A stretch of 64,000 nt of DNA from Halobacteriales archaeon (GCA_007118145.1 SKSD01000001.1:1-64000); one strand, 5' to 3'. Positions 1 through 9,796 are shown, numbered from the stretch's first letter. Notes: generated by a model not told the origin, from the sequence alone. Translations and numbers: made by a program.

Positions 1-15
1 AACGAACCCCCCGAA

Positions 16-720
16 ATGTTCATCGAACCCTACACGACGCTCGCGGCGATCGCGACCCGGACCGACCGCATCAGCCTGGGTACATACATCTCGCCGGTCC
101 CTCGCAGGCAACCGTGGCAGCTCGCACTCGAACTCGCCACACTCGATGAACTCTCAGACGGGCGAACCATCCTCGGGGCCGGTCTTGGCGCACAGCATAA
201 CTACGATTGCATCGGGAACGACGATACGTTCGCTGAACGAGGCGAGAGGTATGATGAGGCACTTGAGATCATCGTCGGACTTTGGGAGGGAGAGCCGTTC
301 AGCTACGACGGCGACTACTACACCATCGACGAGTTACATCTGCCGGTCACCCCCGTCCAGACACCACGCATCCCGATCTACATGGGATGTTGGTGGCCGA
401 ACAAGAAACCGTTCCACCGCGCGGCGAATTGGGACGGTGTCATGCCGGCCGCACCCTCGTACTTCGGGGAGGAGGGGGTCCAGGGCGAGCCCGTCACGGG
501 CACCCCCGAGGAGGAGATTCGGGATATCACCGCATATTACCGTGGTATCACCGATGATCCCGGTGAGATCTTCGTCCCGATCGATATCCCTGAGGCAGGG
601 CCGAACTTCAGAGAGGTCTGTCTGGACGCAGGTGCGACGTGGTTACTCACGCTCTTTGCCATCGGACCAGAAAGCCACGATGACAACCTCGAGACCATCC
701 GGGAAGGACCACCGAGATGA
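16..720 (+). CDS. LLM-class flavin-dependent oxidoreductase, likely 5'-truncated by the window edge
   Basis: Luciferase-like motifs (ATRTDRISLGTYISPVPRRQPWQLALELATLDELSDGRTILGAGLG). Confidence 0.9.
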   Translation: MFIEPYTTLAAIATRTDRISLGTYISPVPRRQPWQLALELATLDELSDGRTILGAGLGAQHNYDCIGNDDTFAERGERYDEALEIIVGLWEGEPFSYDGDYYTIDELHLPVTPVQTPRIPIYMGCWWPNKKPFHRAANWDGVMPAAPSYFGEEGVQGEPVTGTPEEEIRDITAYYRGITDDPGEIFVPIDIPEAGPNFREVCLDAGATWLLTLFAIGPESHDDNLETIREGPPR

Positions 721-1565
721 ACGGTACGCACGTCCCAACCCGAGCGCTACCGAGTGGCGACGAGATGCCGATCGTCGGGTTCGGTACGTGGCGCCTGCAC
801 GGCGACACCCTCTATACCGCCCTCGATGGGGCCATCGAGGCGGGGTATCGCCACTTCGATACCGCTCAGGCGTACGGAAACGAGGCGGCCATCGGCGAAC
901 ACCTCGCCGAGTACGACCGGGCAGAGGTGTTTCTCACTTCGAAGGTGGTCGGGTCTGATCTGGCGTACGACCGTGTCATCCGTACGTGCGAGGAGAGTAT
1001 CGAACGATTGGGCTCGGATTATCTCGATCTGTTCCTGATCCACTTCCCGAACCCTGCGGTCTCGCTTCGGGAAACGCTCGCTGCGATGGCCACCTTGCAC
1101 GATGAGGGACTGGTCCGCAACGTGGGCGTCTCGAATTTCAACGCCTATCGTCTCAGCTGTGCCCTGCATCTCACAGACGTCCCGATCGCAGTCAACCAGC
1201 TCGAGTTCCATCCCCTCTACCAGCAATCGAGGACGGTGAAATACTGCCATGAGCACGACGTGATCGTCGAGGCAGCGGCACCACTTGGGCGAGGGCAGGT
1301 GTTCGACGATGCTGTGATCACGTCGATCGCAGAGCGCCTCGGCAAGACGAACGCACAGGTCGCCCTCCGGTGGGCGATCGAACGTGACACCATCCCACTT
1401 CCTCGTTCATCCGATCCAGCACATATTCGTGAGAACCTCGACCTCTTTTCGTGGGAGCTCGACGAGAAGGCGAGGGAGCGACTCGATGATCGTTCGGCCC
1501 GATCCCCCGCGTATTCCATGCCGACCGAGCACTGGTCCCACGAGACATACGGTATCGCTCGATAG
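717..1565 (+). CDS. Aldo/keto reductase
   Basis: AKR motifs: GYRHFDTAQAYGNE, DLFLIHFPNP, VGVSNF; 4-nt overlap with upstream gene. Confidence 0.95.
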   Translation: MNGTHVPTRALPSGDEMPIVGFGTWRLHGDTLYTALDGAIEAGYRHFDTAQAYGNEAAIGEHLAEYDRAEVFLTSKVVGSDLAYDRVIRTCEESIERLGSDYLDLFLIHFPNPAVSLRETLAAMATLHDEGLVRNVGVSNFNAYRLSCALHLTDVPIAVNQLEFHPLYQQSRTVKYCHEHDVIVEAAAPLGRGQVFDDAVITSIAERLGKTNAQVALRWAIERDTIPLPRSSDPAHIRENLDLFSWELDEKARERLDDRSARSPAYSMPTEHWSHETYGIAR

Positions 1566-1570
1566 TCATT

Positions 1571-1823
1571 CACCCGTGCGTCGTCATCGTGGGAGTTCCC
1601 CGTAGAGCCGATACAGGTCCGCGCCAGAAGGACACCCAACGGCCCATCCGTGATCAGGTCGTCCTCGGTCTGCAGTCGAAAGCGCCGCGGTCGCCACCCA
1701 GCCGATGTCTCACCAAGTTCGAGTCAAGCTCGGTAACGCTCACCATCGATACGAGCCTCGACCAACACATCGTCGTCACGGCCGTGAAGGAACACGACCG
1801 TGACACGAGCAGCGCTGATATCC
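1571..1823 (-). pseudogene. Possible conserved haloarchaeal ORF interrupted by an in-frame TGA (~1724-1726)
   Basis: Manual minus-strand reading gives VDISAARVTVVFLHGRDDDVLVEARIDGERYRA*LELGETSAGWRPRRFRLQTEDDLITDGPLGVLLART in one frame; boundaries uncertain. Confidence 0.3.
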
Positions 1824-1890
1824 ACGTCTACCGTAGGCGTCGGAGGTGTGAGTATTTGAAGGATGGCACCCCGGTGAGGTGGCACGCTCC

Positions 1891-2595
1891 TCAGGCGATG
1901 AGATGCAATACGACCGAGCCAACCCCGATTAGCATGGCTGCCAGCCAGGCGCGGTCGCGAGGTACCTCGTGTGTCTCACTGACCATCCCGGCGATGATGT
2001 AGACACTCCATGCCGTGACGAGGATGAAGATGATACCGCCGAACATGCCGCTCGTCTCCATCGCGAGCTGCTCCATCCCCTCAATCGCACGCTCGGGGTT
2101 CGACCCATCGAAACCGACATCGCGAAGATCGAGGTATACCAGACCCAACGAGAGCGGGAAGGCGACGATCTCCGGTGCGAATGACCACCCGGCGATACCG
2201 AGGGCGTCCGGGAAGGAACCCTCCGTCTTCGACCCACCGACGACGAGATGGATGACGGCAGCTATGAGCAGCCAAGATACCACCGCGACGATGAAGAACA
2301 CGATCGAGAATGTGATGAACATCCGGTCCCAGATTGGACGCACCTCTGGTGGCAATGGCTCGATCCGCCTGAGGATCCACTCCATGACGATCCAGAAGGC
2401 TATCACCAGGGCGATGCTATAACCGATGAGTACGAGCAGGCCGTGACGGAAAGGGCTGTCGACGGCCATCACGTACCCAGTGGGATCGAGCAACGGGGTG
2501 TGTGGGTCGGTCGACACGTATGGCCAGGCTTGTGCACTCTCGGTAAAAAAGACGTACCATCGACAATATCGCGTCAGGGCAGTGTCACATACCAT
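1891..2595 (-). CDS. YIP1-family-like multi-pass membrane protein
   Basis: About five hydrophobic segments; DSPFRHGLLVLIGYSIALVIAFWIVMEWI; start uncertain. Confidence 0.65.
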   Translation of the reverse strand: MVCDTALTRYCRWYVFFTESAQAWPYVSTDPHTPLLDPTGYVMAVDSPFRHGLLVLIGYSIALVIAFWIVMEWILRRIEPLPPEVRPIWDRMFITFSIVFFIVAVVSWLLIAAVIHLVVGGSKTEGSFPDALGIAGWSFAPEIVAFPLSLGLVYLDLRDVGFDGSNPERAIEGMEQLAMETSGMFGGIIFILVTAWSVYIIAGMVSETHEVPRDRAWLAAMLIGVGSVVLHLIA

Positions 2596-2675
2596 GAGCC
2601 TTCGCAGACGGGTACATGCTCATAGCTGCATAGCCGGTCGCTTATATCGTTCCTCTGGGTAACAGGCGGTATCGA

Positions 2676-3833
2676 ATGTTCAAGAGCTTCCGGGTGGGGT
2701 CGGTCCTGGGCATCCCGATCAGGCTGGATATCACCTTCCTCCTCATCCTCCCGGTGTTCGCCTACATCATCGGAGCCCAGGTCGAACTCCTGCTCGACCT
2801 GCTTGAGCCAGTTATCCCCAACGAGATAGCCGCCACCGATCTCACCGACGGCTCACTGCAGTGGGGTCTCGGCCTGGCTGGCGCGCTCGGGCTGTTCCTG
2901 TGTGTCGGTCTGCATGAACTCGGCCACTCAGTCGCCGCCATGCGCTATGAGTACGATATCGAGTCGATCACGCTGTGGATATTCGGCGGTATCGCACAGC
3001 TGACCGATACACCTGAGCACTGGCGACATGAGTTCGTCATCGCCCTCGCCGGCCCGATCGTGAGCATCATCCTCGGTGGGGTTGCCTACCTGCCATTGCT
3101 GGTCCTCGACTGGCCCGCGACGGTCACATTCCTGCTCGCCTATCTCGCCGTGATGAACATCGCCCTCGCCGCGTTCAACATGCTCCCAGCGTTCCCCATG
3201 GACGGTGGGCGCGTGCTTCGTGCACTGCTTGCGCGCAATCGCTCGCTCCCCAGGGCGACGAAACTCGCGTCTGAGATCGGCAAGCTCTTCGCCGTCCTCA
3301 TCGGTATCTTCGGGCTGTTTACGTTCAACATCATCCTCATCGGTATCGCCTTCTTCGTCTATATCGCCGCCTCTGGTGAGACCGAGCGCGTCATGATGGA
3401 GGCGGCCCTTCGGGATGTCCGTGTCGACGATGTCATGACCGCGGCCGATCAGGTGCATGTCGTCACCCCTGAGCTGTCCATCTCCGACCTGCTCGACCGC
3501 ATGCTCGCCGAGCGCACCACCGCCTTCCCCGTCGTGGCCAACGGATCGCCAATCGGCATGGTCACGCTCACTGATGCCCAGCAGGTGCAGGACTTCGAGC
3601 GTGACGCCCTCGAGGTGCGCGATGTCATGTCGCGTGAGCTCCATACCATCGGTGCGGAGACGGATGCCATGGATGCCATCGTGCAGATGCAAGAGGCGAG
3701 CGTCTCACGGCTGTTCGTCGTCGACCGCCACGGCTCGTTCATCGGGCTGATCTCACATGGCGACCTCATGCGCGTGTTCAACATCATGCAACAAAGCGGT
3801 GACTGGGAGCGTGTCCGGCCTGGAGACCGCTGA
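2676..3833 (+). CDS. Site-2 protease family (M50) intramembrane metalloprotease with C-terminal CBS domains
   Basis: HELGH motif, NMLPAFPMDGGRVLRALLA, two CBS-like repeats. Confidence 0.95.
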   Translation: MFKSFRVGSVLGIPIRLDITFLLILPVFAYIIGAQVELLLDLLEPVIPNEIAATDLTDGSLQWGLGLAGALGLFLCVGLHELGHSVAAMRYEYDIESITLWIFGGIAQLTDTPEHWRHEFVIALAGPIVSIILGGVAYLPLLVLDWPATVTFLLAYLAVMNIALAAFNMLPAFPMDGGRVLRALLARNRSLPRATKLASEIGKLFAVLIGIFGLFTFNIILIGIAFFVYIAASGETERVMMEAALRDVRVDDVMTAADQVHVVTPELSISDLLDRMLAERTTAFPVVANGSPIGMVTLTDAQQVQDFERDALEVRDVMSRELHTIGAETDAMDAIVQMQEASVSRLFVVDRHGSFIGLISHGDLMRVFNIMQQSGDWERVRPGDR

Positions 3834-3910
3834 TCGATCGCCCGTCTACCGTATATCACCGAGTTGTATAAGTGAGTTATTTAGCCCTGCCAGGCGTAGC
3901 CGAGTCACCG

Positions 3911-4576
3911 ATGCGCCTGAGCGACCACCTACTCGAACTGGGCGAACCCATCTGGCAGCGACAACTCGAACACCCATTCGTCGTCGAACTTGCCGAGGGT
4001 ACTCTCGATGAGGCAGCGTTTCGTACCTGGGTCGAACAGGACTACCGCTACCTCCTCGACTACGCGCGCACCTTCGCCATCGCCGGCGCCACCGCACGCG
4101 ATGAGGATACCATGACCGGCCTACTCGATGTCGCACACACCATCCTCGACTTCGAGATGGACCTGCATCGCGAGTTCGCCGCAGAGTACGGCCTCTCTGT
4201 TGCCGATCTCGAGGCCGTCGAGCAGGCACCAACTTGTACCGCATACACCAACTTCCTCGTCAGAACCGCCTACGAGCGCCCACTCCCCGTCATCGCCGCG
4301 GCGATCTACCCGTGTGGCAAGGGCTACCTCGATGTCGCCGAACACATGGCATCGATCGCCGACGGTGAGCATCGCTACACACCATGGATCGAGAAGTACA
4401 CGAGTGATGAGTTCCACCAGGCCGTGGCGTGGATGACCGACCTCGTTGACGACGCTGGCGAACGCCACGCAGGCTACCACGATGAGATGGAGCGAGCCTT
4501 CATCCGTAGTGCCAGACTCGAACTCGAGTTCTGGGAGATGTGCTATACACAGGAGACCTGGTACGCAGATCGCTGA
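3911..4576 (+). CDS. TenA family protein (thiaminase-like)
   Basis: MRLSDHLLELGEPIWQRQLEHPFVVELAEGTLDEAAFRTWVEQDYRYLLDYARTFAIAG is a TenA signature. Confidence 0.9.
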   Translation: MRLSDHLLELGEPIWQRQLEHPFVVELAEGTLDEAAFRTWVEQDYRYLLDYARTFAIAGATARDEDTMTGLLDVAHTILDFEMDLHREFAAEYGLSVADLEAVEQAPTCTAYTNFLVRTAYERPLPVIAAAIYPCGKGYLDVAEHMASIADGEHRYTPWIEKYTSDEFHQAVAWMTDLVDDAGERHAGYHDEMERAFIRSARLELEFWEMCYTQETWYADR

Positions 4577-4710
4577 GACGCAACCGGGCTTCGCTGAGGA
4601 CAACCCACCAGGGGGTGCCCGCATCCACCCCCGTTCGAAGCGCTATGTCGATGAGCCATCGCAACCACCCACAGCGTACGAGTGCCCCCTCGCGCAGGCC
4701 CGACGATCCC

Positions 4711-5334
4711 ATGAACGTGACCACGGGCTGCCTCGAGGGCTGGAGGAGGGAACTCGTCGCCGGCGGTGCCTCGATCCCCGGCGTCGTCGGTTTTATCACC
4801 ATCTTCAGCGGTTTTCATCCCGTGGCGATCGGTGCCACCCTCGGCGGTATCGGCCTGTTCCTCGCGTTCGCCCTCGTCATCATGTACCTCACCGGCGCAC
4901 TGTGGCCGGCTAACGGAAGCCATGAACAGCCTGACCGGGATGATGTGGTGGACATCGAGGTTCCGACCGAACTCCTCGGCGGTGACCCCACAGACGACGC
5001 ATGTGTTTCCGTCCCGCTCGAGAGTGTCTGTCTTCGCTCGGTACCATCCTCGATTGTATTCTTGGTGGACACCTCCCTTCCAGTTCGGATGGCCGTCTCC
5101 CTCGTAGGCTCCCGAGAGCCAGTCGGATCGGCAATCGTTCGAGCAGAATACACGATTGCTCTTGATGTTCGATGGATACCGTTGGAAGGTAGTTCCACAA
5201 TAATGACACGTGAGTTCCCGATTTCCACCATTCCATCTTGGGTTATCCTCACCCGTTTGAGGCTCAGGAACTGTTCTCCAATCCGAGTGCTCACACATTC
5301 TGCGCAGTACAATCCGGGCTTTTCTGAGGGGTAG
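4711..5334 (+). CDS. Small membrane protein; the 3' half of the ORF is antisense to the HNH remnant and probably not native
   Basis: MNVTTGCLEGWRRELVAGGASIPGVVGFITIFSGFHPVAIGATLGGIGLFLAFALVIMYLTGALWPA has two hydrophobic segments; downstream translation looks non-coding. Confidence 0.35.
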   Translation: MNVTTGCLEGWRRELVAGGASIPGVVGFITIFSGFHPVAIGATLGGIGLFLAFALVIMYLTGALWPANGSHEQPDRDDVVDIEVPTELLGGDPTDDACVSVPLESVCLRSVPSSIVFLVDTSLPVRMAVSLVGSREPVGSAIVRAEYTIALDVRWIPLEGSSTIMTREFPISTIPSWVILTRLRLRNCSPIRVLTHSAQYNPGFSEG

Positions 5335-5600
5335 TACTCGAACTCGGCACCACAAATCTCACATTCACCGATTTCGAGCTTATCTTTCTTCCCGTAACTC
5401 GGATGGTTAGAACTTTCTTGATTGTACCCAAGATCCAGACACTCCTCCGAGCAAAACCGTTGACCAATGTTCGTATGAAAGTACATGCCACAGAATTCGC
5501 ACTTCGTGTTTGGCAACTTGATGTCATGAACAATCGTGTGGTGTACGCGAAGGCCACTCATCGACTCGAATTGTCTATCGCAAGTCGGACACCGGGGCAT
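4918..5600 (-). pseudogene. HNH endonuclease with N-terminal zinc fingers, frameshifted and 3'-truncated
   Basis: MPRCPTCDRQFESMSGLRVHHTIVHD...CEICGAEFEYYPSEKPGLYCAECV in one frame continues as EHSDWRTVPEPQTGEDNPRWNGGNRELTCHYCGTTFQRYPSN...LERDGNTCVVCG...LDVHHIIPVR in another; junction ~5290-5296. Confidence 0.8.
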
Positions 5601-5717
5601 GCGACCTATAAGAAATCAGAAAATATAAACATTATTTCTGATATGTCTGTTAACCACAAATGAACATCCACCCTTCCAATTGGATTGTTATTAAAATAAT
5701 ACTAAGAATTATTAACA

Positions 5718-5789
5718 GTCCGGACGCGGGTTACGATCCCGCGGCAGAGCCACCACAAGGCTCTAGGTTGCCATTACCCCAGTCCGGAC
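5718..5789 (-). tRNA. tRNA-His (anticodon GTG) with encoded G-1 and C73
   Basis: Cloverleaf folded by hand: acceptor TCCGGAC/GTCCGGA, anticodon arm GAGCC-TTGTGGT-GGCTC, T-stem GCGGG/CCCGC. Confidence 0.9.
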
Positions 5790-5866
5790 ACACCAATAAA
5801 TTGCCTTGACAGACTCAAATACCTTTCTTTAGTCGGTGTTAAGGCCCCAAGCGAGGAATCACGACC

Positions 5867-7192
5867 ATGGAGGCATCTCACGCGGTTGATGATACGTTGC
5901 ACGAACGTCCAGTCGACATCCTTCGGTCGCTCATCCGCTTTGAGACGGTCAACCCACCTGGGAACGAGCGACCGTGTATCGAGTGGATCGGCGAGGTGTT
6001 CGAAACGTACGGTATCGAGTACAAGACGTACACAAAGGACCCGGATAGGCCGAACATCATCGCGAGGATTCCTGGTGGAAACGATCCCCCTGTGCTCCTT
6101 TACGGCCACGTCGACGTCGTCCCGGTGACCGATCAGGAGTGGACACACGACCCGTTCGAGGCGGTCATCGACGACGGCATGGTATGGGGCCGTGGCGCGC
6201 TCGACATGAAGGACGGTGTGGCGATGTTCCTCGCGAACTTCCTTCGTATCGCCACCGAGGACGAACCCCTCGCCAGCGATCTCGTGTTCCTCGCCGTCAG
6301 CGATGAGGAGGCAGGCGGTGAGTTCGGCCTCGAGTTCCTCGTCGAGGAACACCCGGAACTCTTCGACGACATTGGCTTCGCCATCGGTGAGTTCGGTGGC
6401 TACCCGATGGAGGTAGCCGGCGAGACATTCTATCCGATTCAGGTGAACGAGAAGCAGGTCTGCTGGCTGGAAGCCACCTTCACGGGCAACAGCGGCCACG
6501 CCTCGTTGCCGACGGTCGACACAGCGATGGGTAAGCTGGGTCGCTTCCTGGCGGCCGTCGACGAACACCGCCTGCCGGTGCACCTGACACCGACGGTCGA
6601 GTCGATGATCGAGGCACTCGCCGAGGGATTGGACGAGGACGAGGGCGACCGCCTGCTCGAACTGCTCGACCCCGGGAAGACCGACGCCGTACTTGAGGAA
6701 CTCCCGTTCGATGCGCGTGTACTGGACGCGGTGACGCACAACACGGCCAACCCGACGATCGTCTCCGGTGGTGACAAGGAGAACGTCGTCCCAGAGGCGG
6801 TACGCGTCAGGATCGACTGTCGGCTCGTACCTGGTCAGACACCCGATGACGTGATTACGGAGCTGCAAACGGTCGCTGGTGACGATGCTGACTTCGAGGT
6901 GGTGCGGTTCGATGAGGGTCCACCACCGGCTTCACTCGAGCATTTCGACTTGTTGGCTGATGTACTCGAGTCGGCGACGGGGAAGACGGCTATCCCGTTC
7001 ATGATGTACGGAGCGACCGACGCACGTCACTTGGCACAGGTGGGTGTCGAGAGCTACGGGTTCATCCCACTGAACATGGAGGACATCCCACTGCTCGATA
7101 TACTACACAGCGGTGACGAGCGGGTACCCGTCGACAGCGTCGCGTGGGGTACCGAACGTGTCTACGAGGCACTTCGCACCTACGCTGGCTGA
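5867..7192 (+). CDS. M20 family metallopeptidase (ArgE/DapE/CPG2-type)
   Basis: LYGHVDVVP, WGRGALDMKDG, SDEEAGGEFGLEFL motifs. Confidence 0.95.
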   Translation: MEASHAVDDTLHERPVDILRSLIRFETVNPPGNERPCIEWIGEVFETYGIEYKTYTKDPDRPNIIARIPGGNDPPVLLYGHVDVVPVTDQEWTHDPFEAVIDDGMVWGRGALDMKDGVAMFLANFLRIATEDEPLASDLVFLAVSDEEAGGEFGLEFLVEEHPELFDDIGFAIGEFGGYPMEVAGETFYPIQVNEKQVCWLEATFTGNSGHASLPTVDTAMGKLGRFLAAVDEHRLPVHLTPTVESMIEALAEGLDEDEGDRLLELLDPGKTDAVLEELPFDARVLDAVTHNTANPTIVSGGDKENVVPEAVRVRIDCRLVPGQTPDDVITELQTVAGDDADFEVVRFDEGPPPASLEHFDLLADVLESATGKTAIPFMMYGATDARHLAQVGVESYGFIPLNMEDIPLLDILHSGDERVPVDSVAWGTERVYEALRTYAG

Positions 7193-7255
7193 CTCCCACG
7201 GCGTGGAGATTGCCACATCGCCTTTAGTACTCACAGTGGTATGATGCCTTGAGCG

Positions 7256-9757
7256 ATGGCGATGAACGAGACATGTCCGTTGTGGCACCCAGGCGAGTGT
7301 ACGGGGACACCGGCGTGTCCACCACGGTGCCCACGCTTCGCGACGGGCGATGGGTCGCGGTACACGATCCGTCCGGTGCGCCTTGAGGGTCGACGCCTCG
7401 AGGTGCGTGATGAAGACGGTGCGGTCTGCGGGCGTGCGTTCGCACCGGGTGGGGCACCCGCACACGTCGAGGTGGCCAGCGAGGTACAATCCGAGGTGGC
7501 GGCTGAGGTGATACGACAGGTGGTCGCCCACGCATATGCTCGCGGTGAGGATGCCATCGAGGTGGTGGCCACGGCCGATGCGGTCACACATGTTTCTAAA
7601 GAGCTGGGCTCGGCGGCGAGGAGTGACGGCGCGTCACTGCATGTGACGCTCGACACGGAGACGGTGGCACGGCTTTTGCTACCACCGGCACGGTACGCAC
7701 CGGTCGGTGCACCGACTGGCCTTGATGCACTGGTCGACCCGGCGACGGTGGCGGTCATCGGTGCGACCGATCGCGAGGGGTCGATCGGCCGTGTCCTGCT
7801 TGAGAACCTGCTGGCGACGTTCGATGGCGAGGTGATTCCGGTTCATCCCACAGCCTCGACACTGCTCGGTGTCGAAGCGATGAAGATGGACGAGTTGGGC
7901 AGATATTCACCCGATCTGACCGTGATAGCTCTCCCAGCTGATGACGTCCTCGATGGGGTCCGCTGTGCGCTCGATGCTGGCACATCTGCGATTGCGATTG
8001 TCTCCGCAGGGTTCGGCGAGGCAGACGAGGTCGGTGCACGCCGTGAGCGTGAGTTACGCGATCTACTGGAAGGACACGAGGTGACGGTCATCGGGCCGAA
8101 TGCACTCGGCGTGGTGAGTTCACGCCGCGGGTTGAACGCGAGCTTCGCACCGGTGATGCCACCGGACGGTGGTGTCTCGGTCGTGAGTCACTCAGGAGCG
8201 ATGATCACGGCGATACTTGACTGGTTACATGGCGCCGATATCGGCATCCGTGACGTACTCTCGCTTGGTAACACGGTCGACCTCGAAGTTCCCGAGGTGC
8301 TTCGGTACTGGGGGCACGACCCCGAGACAGACGTCATCGTGGCCTACCTCGAGGACGTCCGCGATGGCCGTGGCTTCGTCGAGGCAGCACGTGACGTGAC
8401 GCCGACGACGCCCGTGATCGCGATCAAAGGTGGTCGGACCGAGGCCGGGTCGGCCGCGGCTGCCTCACATACCGGTGCGCTCGTCGGTGATGTGGCAGGC
8501 TTCGATGCAGCGTTCGACGCGGCGGGCGTCGTGACGGTTGACGGTCAGCAGGCGCTGTTTGACGTGCTACAGGCGATCGACCGCCAGCCGGTTCCGACGG
8601 GTTCGCGACTGGGGGTGGTGACGAACGCGGGCGGGCCGGGTGTCCTCGCCGCCGATGCGGTCGCGGTGAGCAGGTGCGACCTGGCCGGTTTGACCGCTTC
8701 GACGCTCGAACGCCTCGGTGAGACACTCCCCTCGGCTGCCACCCCTGGCAACCCCGTCGATGTCCTCGGTGATGCCGATATCGACCGTATCACCTCAGCG
8801 CTCGAGGTCGTCCTCTCCGATGGCGGTGTCGATGCGGGTATTGTGACGACGACACCACACCCGCTGATCGACCAGGGAGACCTCATCGATGGTGTCGGTG
8901 ACGTGGCAAGGCGGTATGGCAAGCCGGTCGTCATCTGCCTGGGTGGGCGTACGCCCTCGGTGTCGGTGGCACAGGCTGCACGTGAGGCATCCGTCCCGCT
9001 GTATCCCGATATCGCGAGGGCGGTATCGACACTCGCCACACTGGCACGATACGGTGAGGTGCGCAGACGCCCGCGGCTGACACCGTCGCCGGTCTCGGTC
9101 GATGTCGAGCGGGTGACATCGGTGCTCGAGCTGGCCGAGGGGAACACCCTCGGCGTCGAGGCATCGGGGCTGTTGGAGGCGTACGGTGTCTCGACGCCGT
9201 GGTGGAAGGCCTTCGATAGGGAGGATGAGGTCGACCACGCACTCGAGGGTCGCGCGGGGCCGTTCGTCTTGAAGCTGGCCAGTCTGGCACACAAGACCGA
9301 GGTAGATGGTGTGGTCACCGGTGTGATGGCCGATGAGGTACCTGCGGTGGCTGACGAACTGCTCAAGCGTGGCGATACGGTAATCGTCCAGGAGCAGGTC
9401 GAGGATGGTATCGAGGTACTCGCCGGTGTCACGACCCATCCACGCTTCGGCCCGGTGTTGACCGTCGGTCTCGGCGGGACATTCGTCGAGCAACTCGATG
9501 ACGTGCAACACGCACTTGCACCGGTGACACACCCCGAGGTGGAAGACCTCCTGGGTAATCTCGATGCTGCCTCGCTCATCGAGACCGGCCCTCGGGGTGG
9601 GAGACCACCCGACCACGATGCACTTGTCGATGCGATCGTCAGGGTATCACAGCTGGCGAGCGATATCGACGCGATAGGCGAACTCGAGGTGAACCCACTC
9701 ATCGCCACCGCCGAGGGTGCGTTCGCGGTCGATCTGGTCGCCCAACTCACGGATTAA
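7256..9757 (+). CDS. Acetate--CoA ligase family protein (ADP-forming), alpha+beta fusion with an unusual N-terminal extension
   Basis: CoA-binding/ligase motifs (VAVIGATDREGSIGRVLLENLL, SHSGAM, AIKGGRTEAGSAAAASHTGAL) and ATP-grasp half (GPFVLKLASLAHKTEVDGV); ~155 aa N-terminal extension. Confidence 0.93.
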   Translation: MAMNETCPLWHPGECTGTPACPPRCPRFATGDGSRYTIRPVRLEGRRLEVRDEDGAVCGRAFAPGGAPAHVEVASEVQSEVAAEVIRQVVAHAYARGEDAIEVVATADAVTHVSKELGSAARSDGASLHVTLDTETVARLLLPPARYAPVGAPTGLDALVDPATVAVIGATDREGSIGRVLLENLLATFDGEVIPVHPTASTLLGVEAMKMDELGRYSPDLTVIALPADDVLDGVRCALDAGTSAIAIVSAGFGEADEVGARRERELRDLLEGHEVTVIGPNALGVVSSRRGLNASFAPVMPPDGGVSVVSHSGAMITAILDWLHGADIGIRDVLSLGNTVDLEVPEVLRYWGHDPETDVIVAYLEDVRDGRGFVEAARDVTPTTPVIAIKGGRTEAGSAAAASHTGALVGDVAGFDAAFDAAGVVTVDGQQALFDVLQAIDRQPVPTGSRLGVVTNAGGPGVLAADAVAVSRCDLAGLTASTLERLGETLPSAATPGNPVDVLGDADIDRITSALEVVLSDGGVDAGIVTTTPHPLIDQGDLIDGVGDVARRYGKPVVICLGGRTPSVSVAQAAREASVPLYPDIARAVSTLATLARYGEVRRRPRLTPSPVSVDVERVTSVLELAEGNTLGVEASGLLEAYGVSTPWWKAFDREDEVDHALEGRAGPFVLKLASLAHKTEVDGVVTGVMADEVPAVADELLKRGDTVIVQEQVEDGIEVLAGVTTHPRFGPVLTVGLGGTFVEQLDDVQHALAPVTHPEVEDLLGNLDAASLIETGPRGGRPPDHDALVDAIVRVSQLASDIDAIGELEVNPLIATAEGAFAVDLVAQLTD

Positions 9758-9796
9758 CCCAGGTAATCGGCCGATATTTACCGGTGAATCGAGTAG

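Noticed and set aside
2928-3692. 254-aa minus-strand ORF
   Set aside because: Antisense of the site-2 protease; no recognisable motif and odd His/Asp/Gly bias.
5774-6868. 364-aa minus-strand ORF antisense to the M20 peptidase
   Set aside because: Arg/Val/His-rich antisense artefact; it also crosses the tRNA-His gene.
8545-9750. 401-aa minus-strand ORF antisense to the acyl-CoA synthetase
   Set aside because: Ser/Thr/Arg-rich composition typical of antisense frames in high-GC haloarchaeal genes; the plus-strand product is a clear enzyme.
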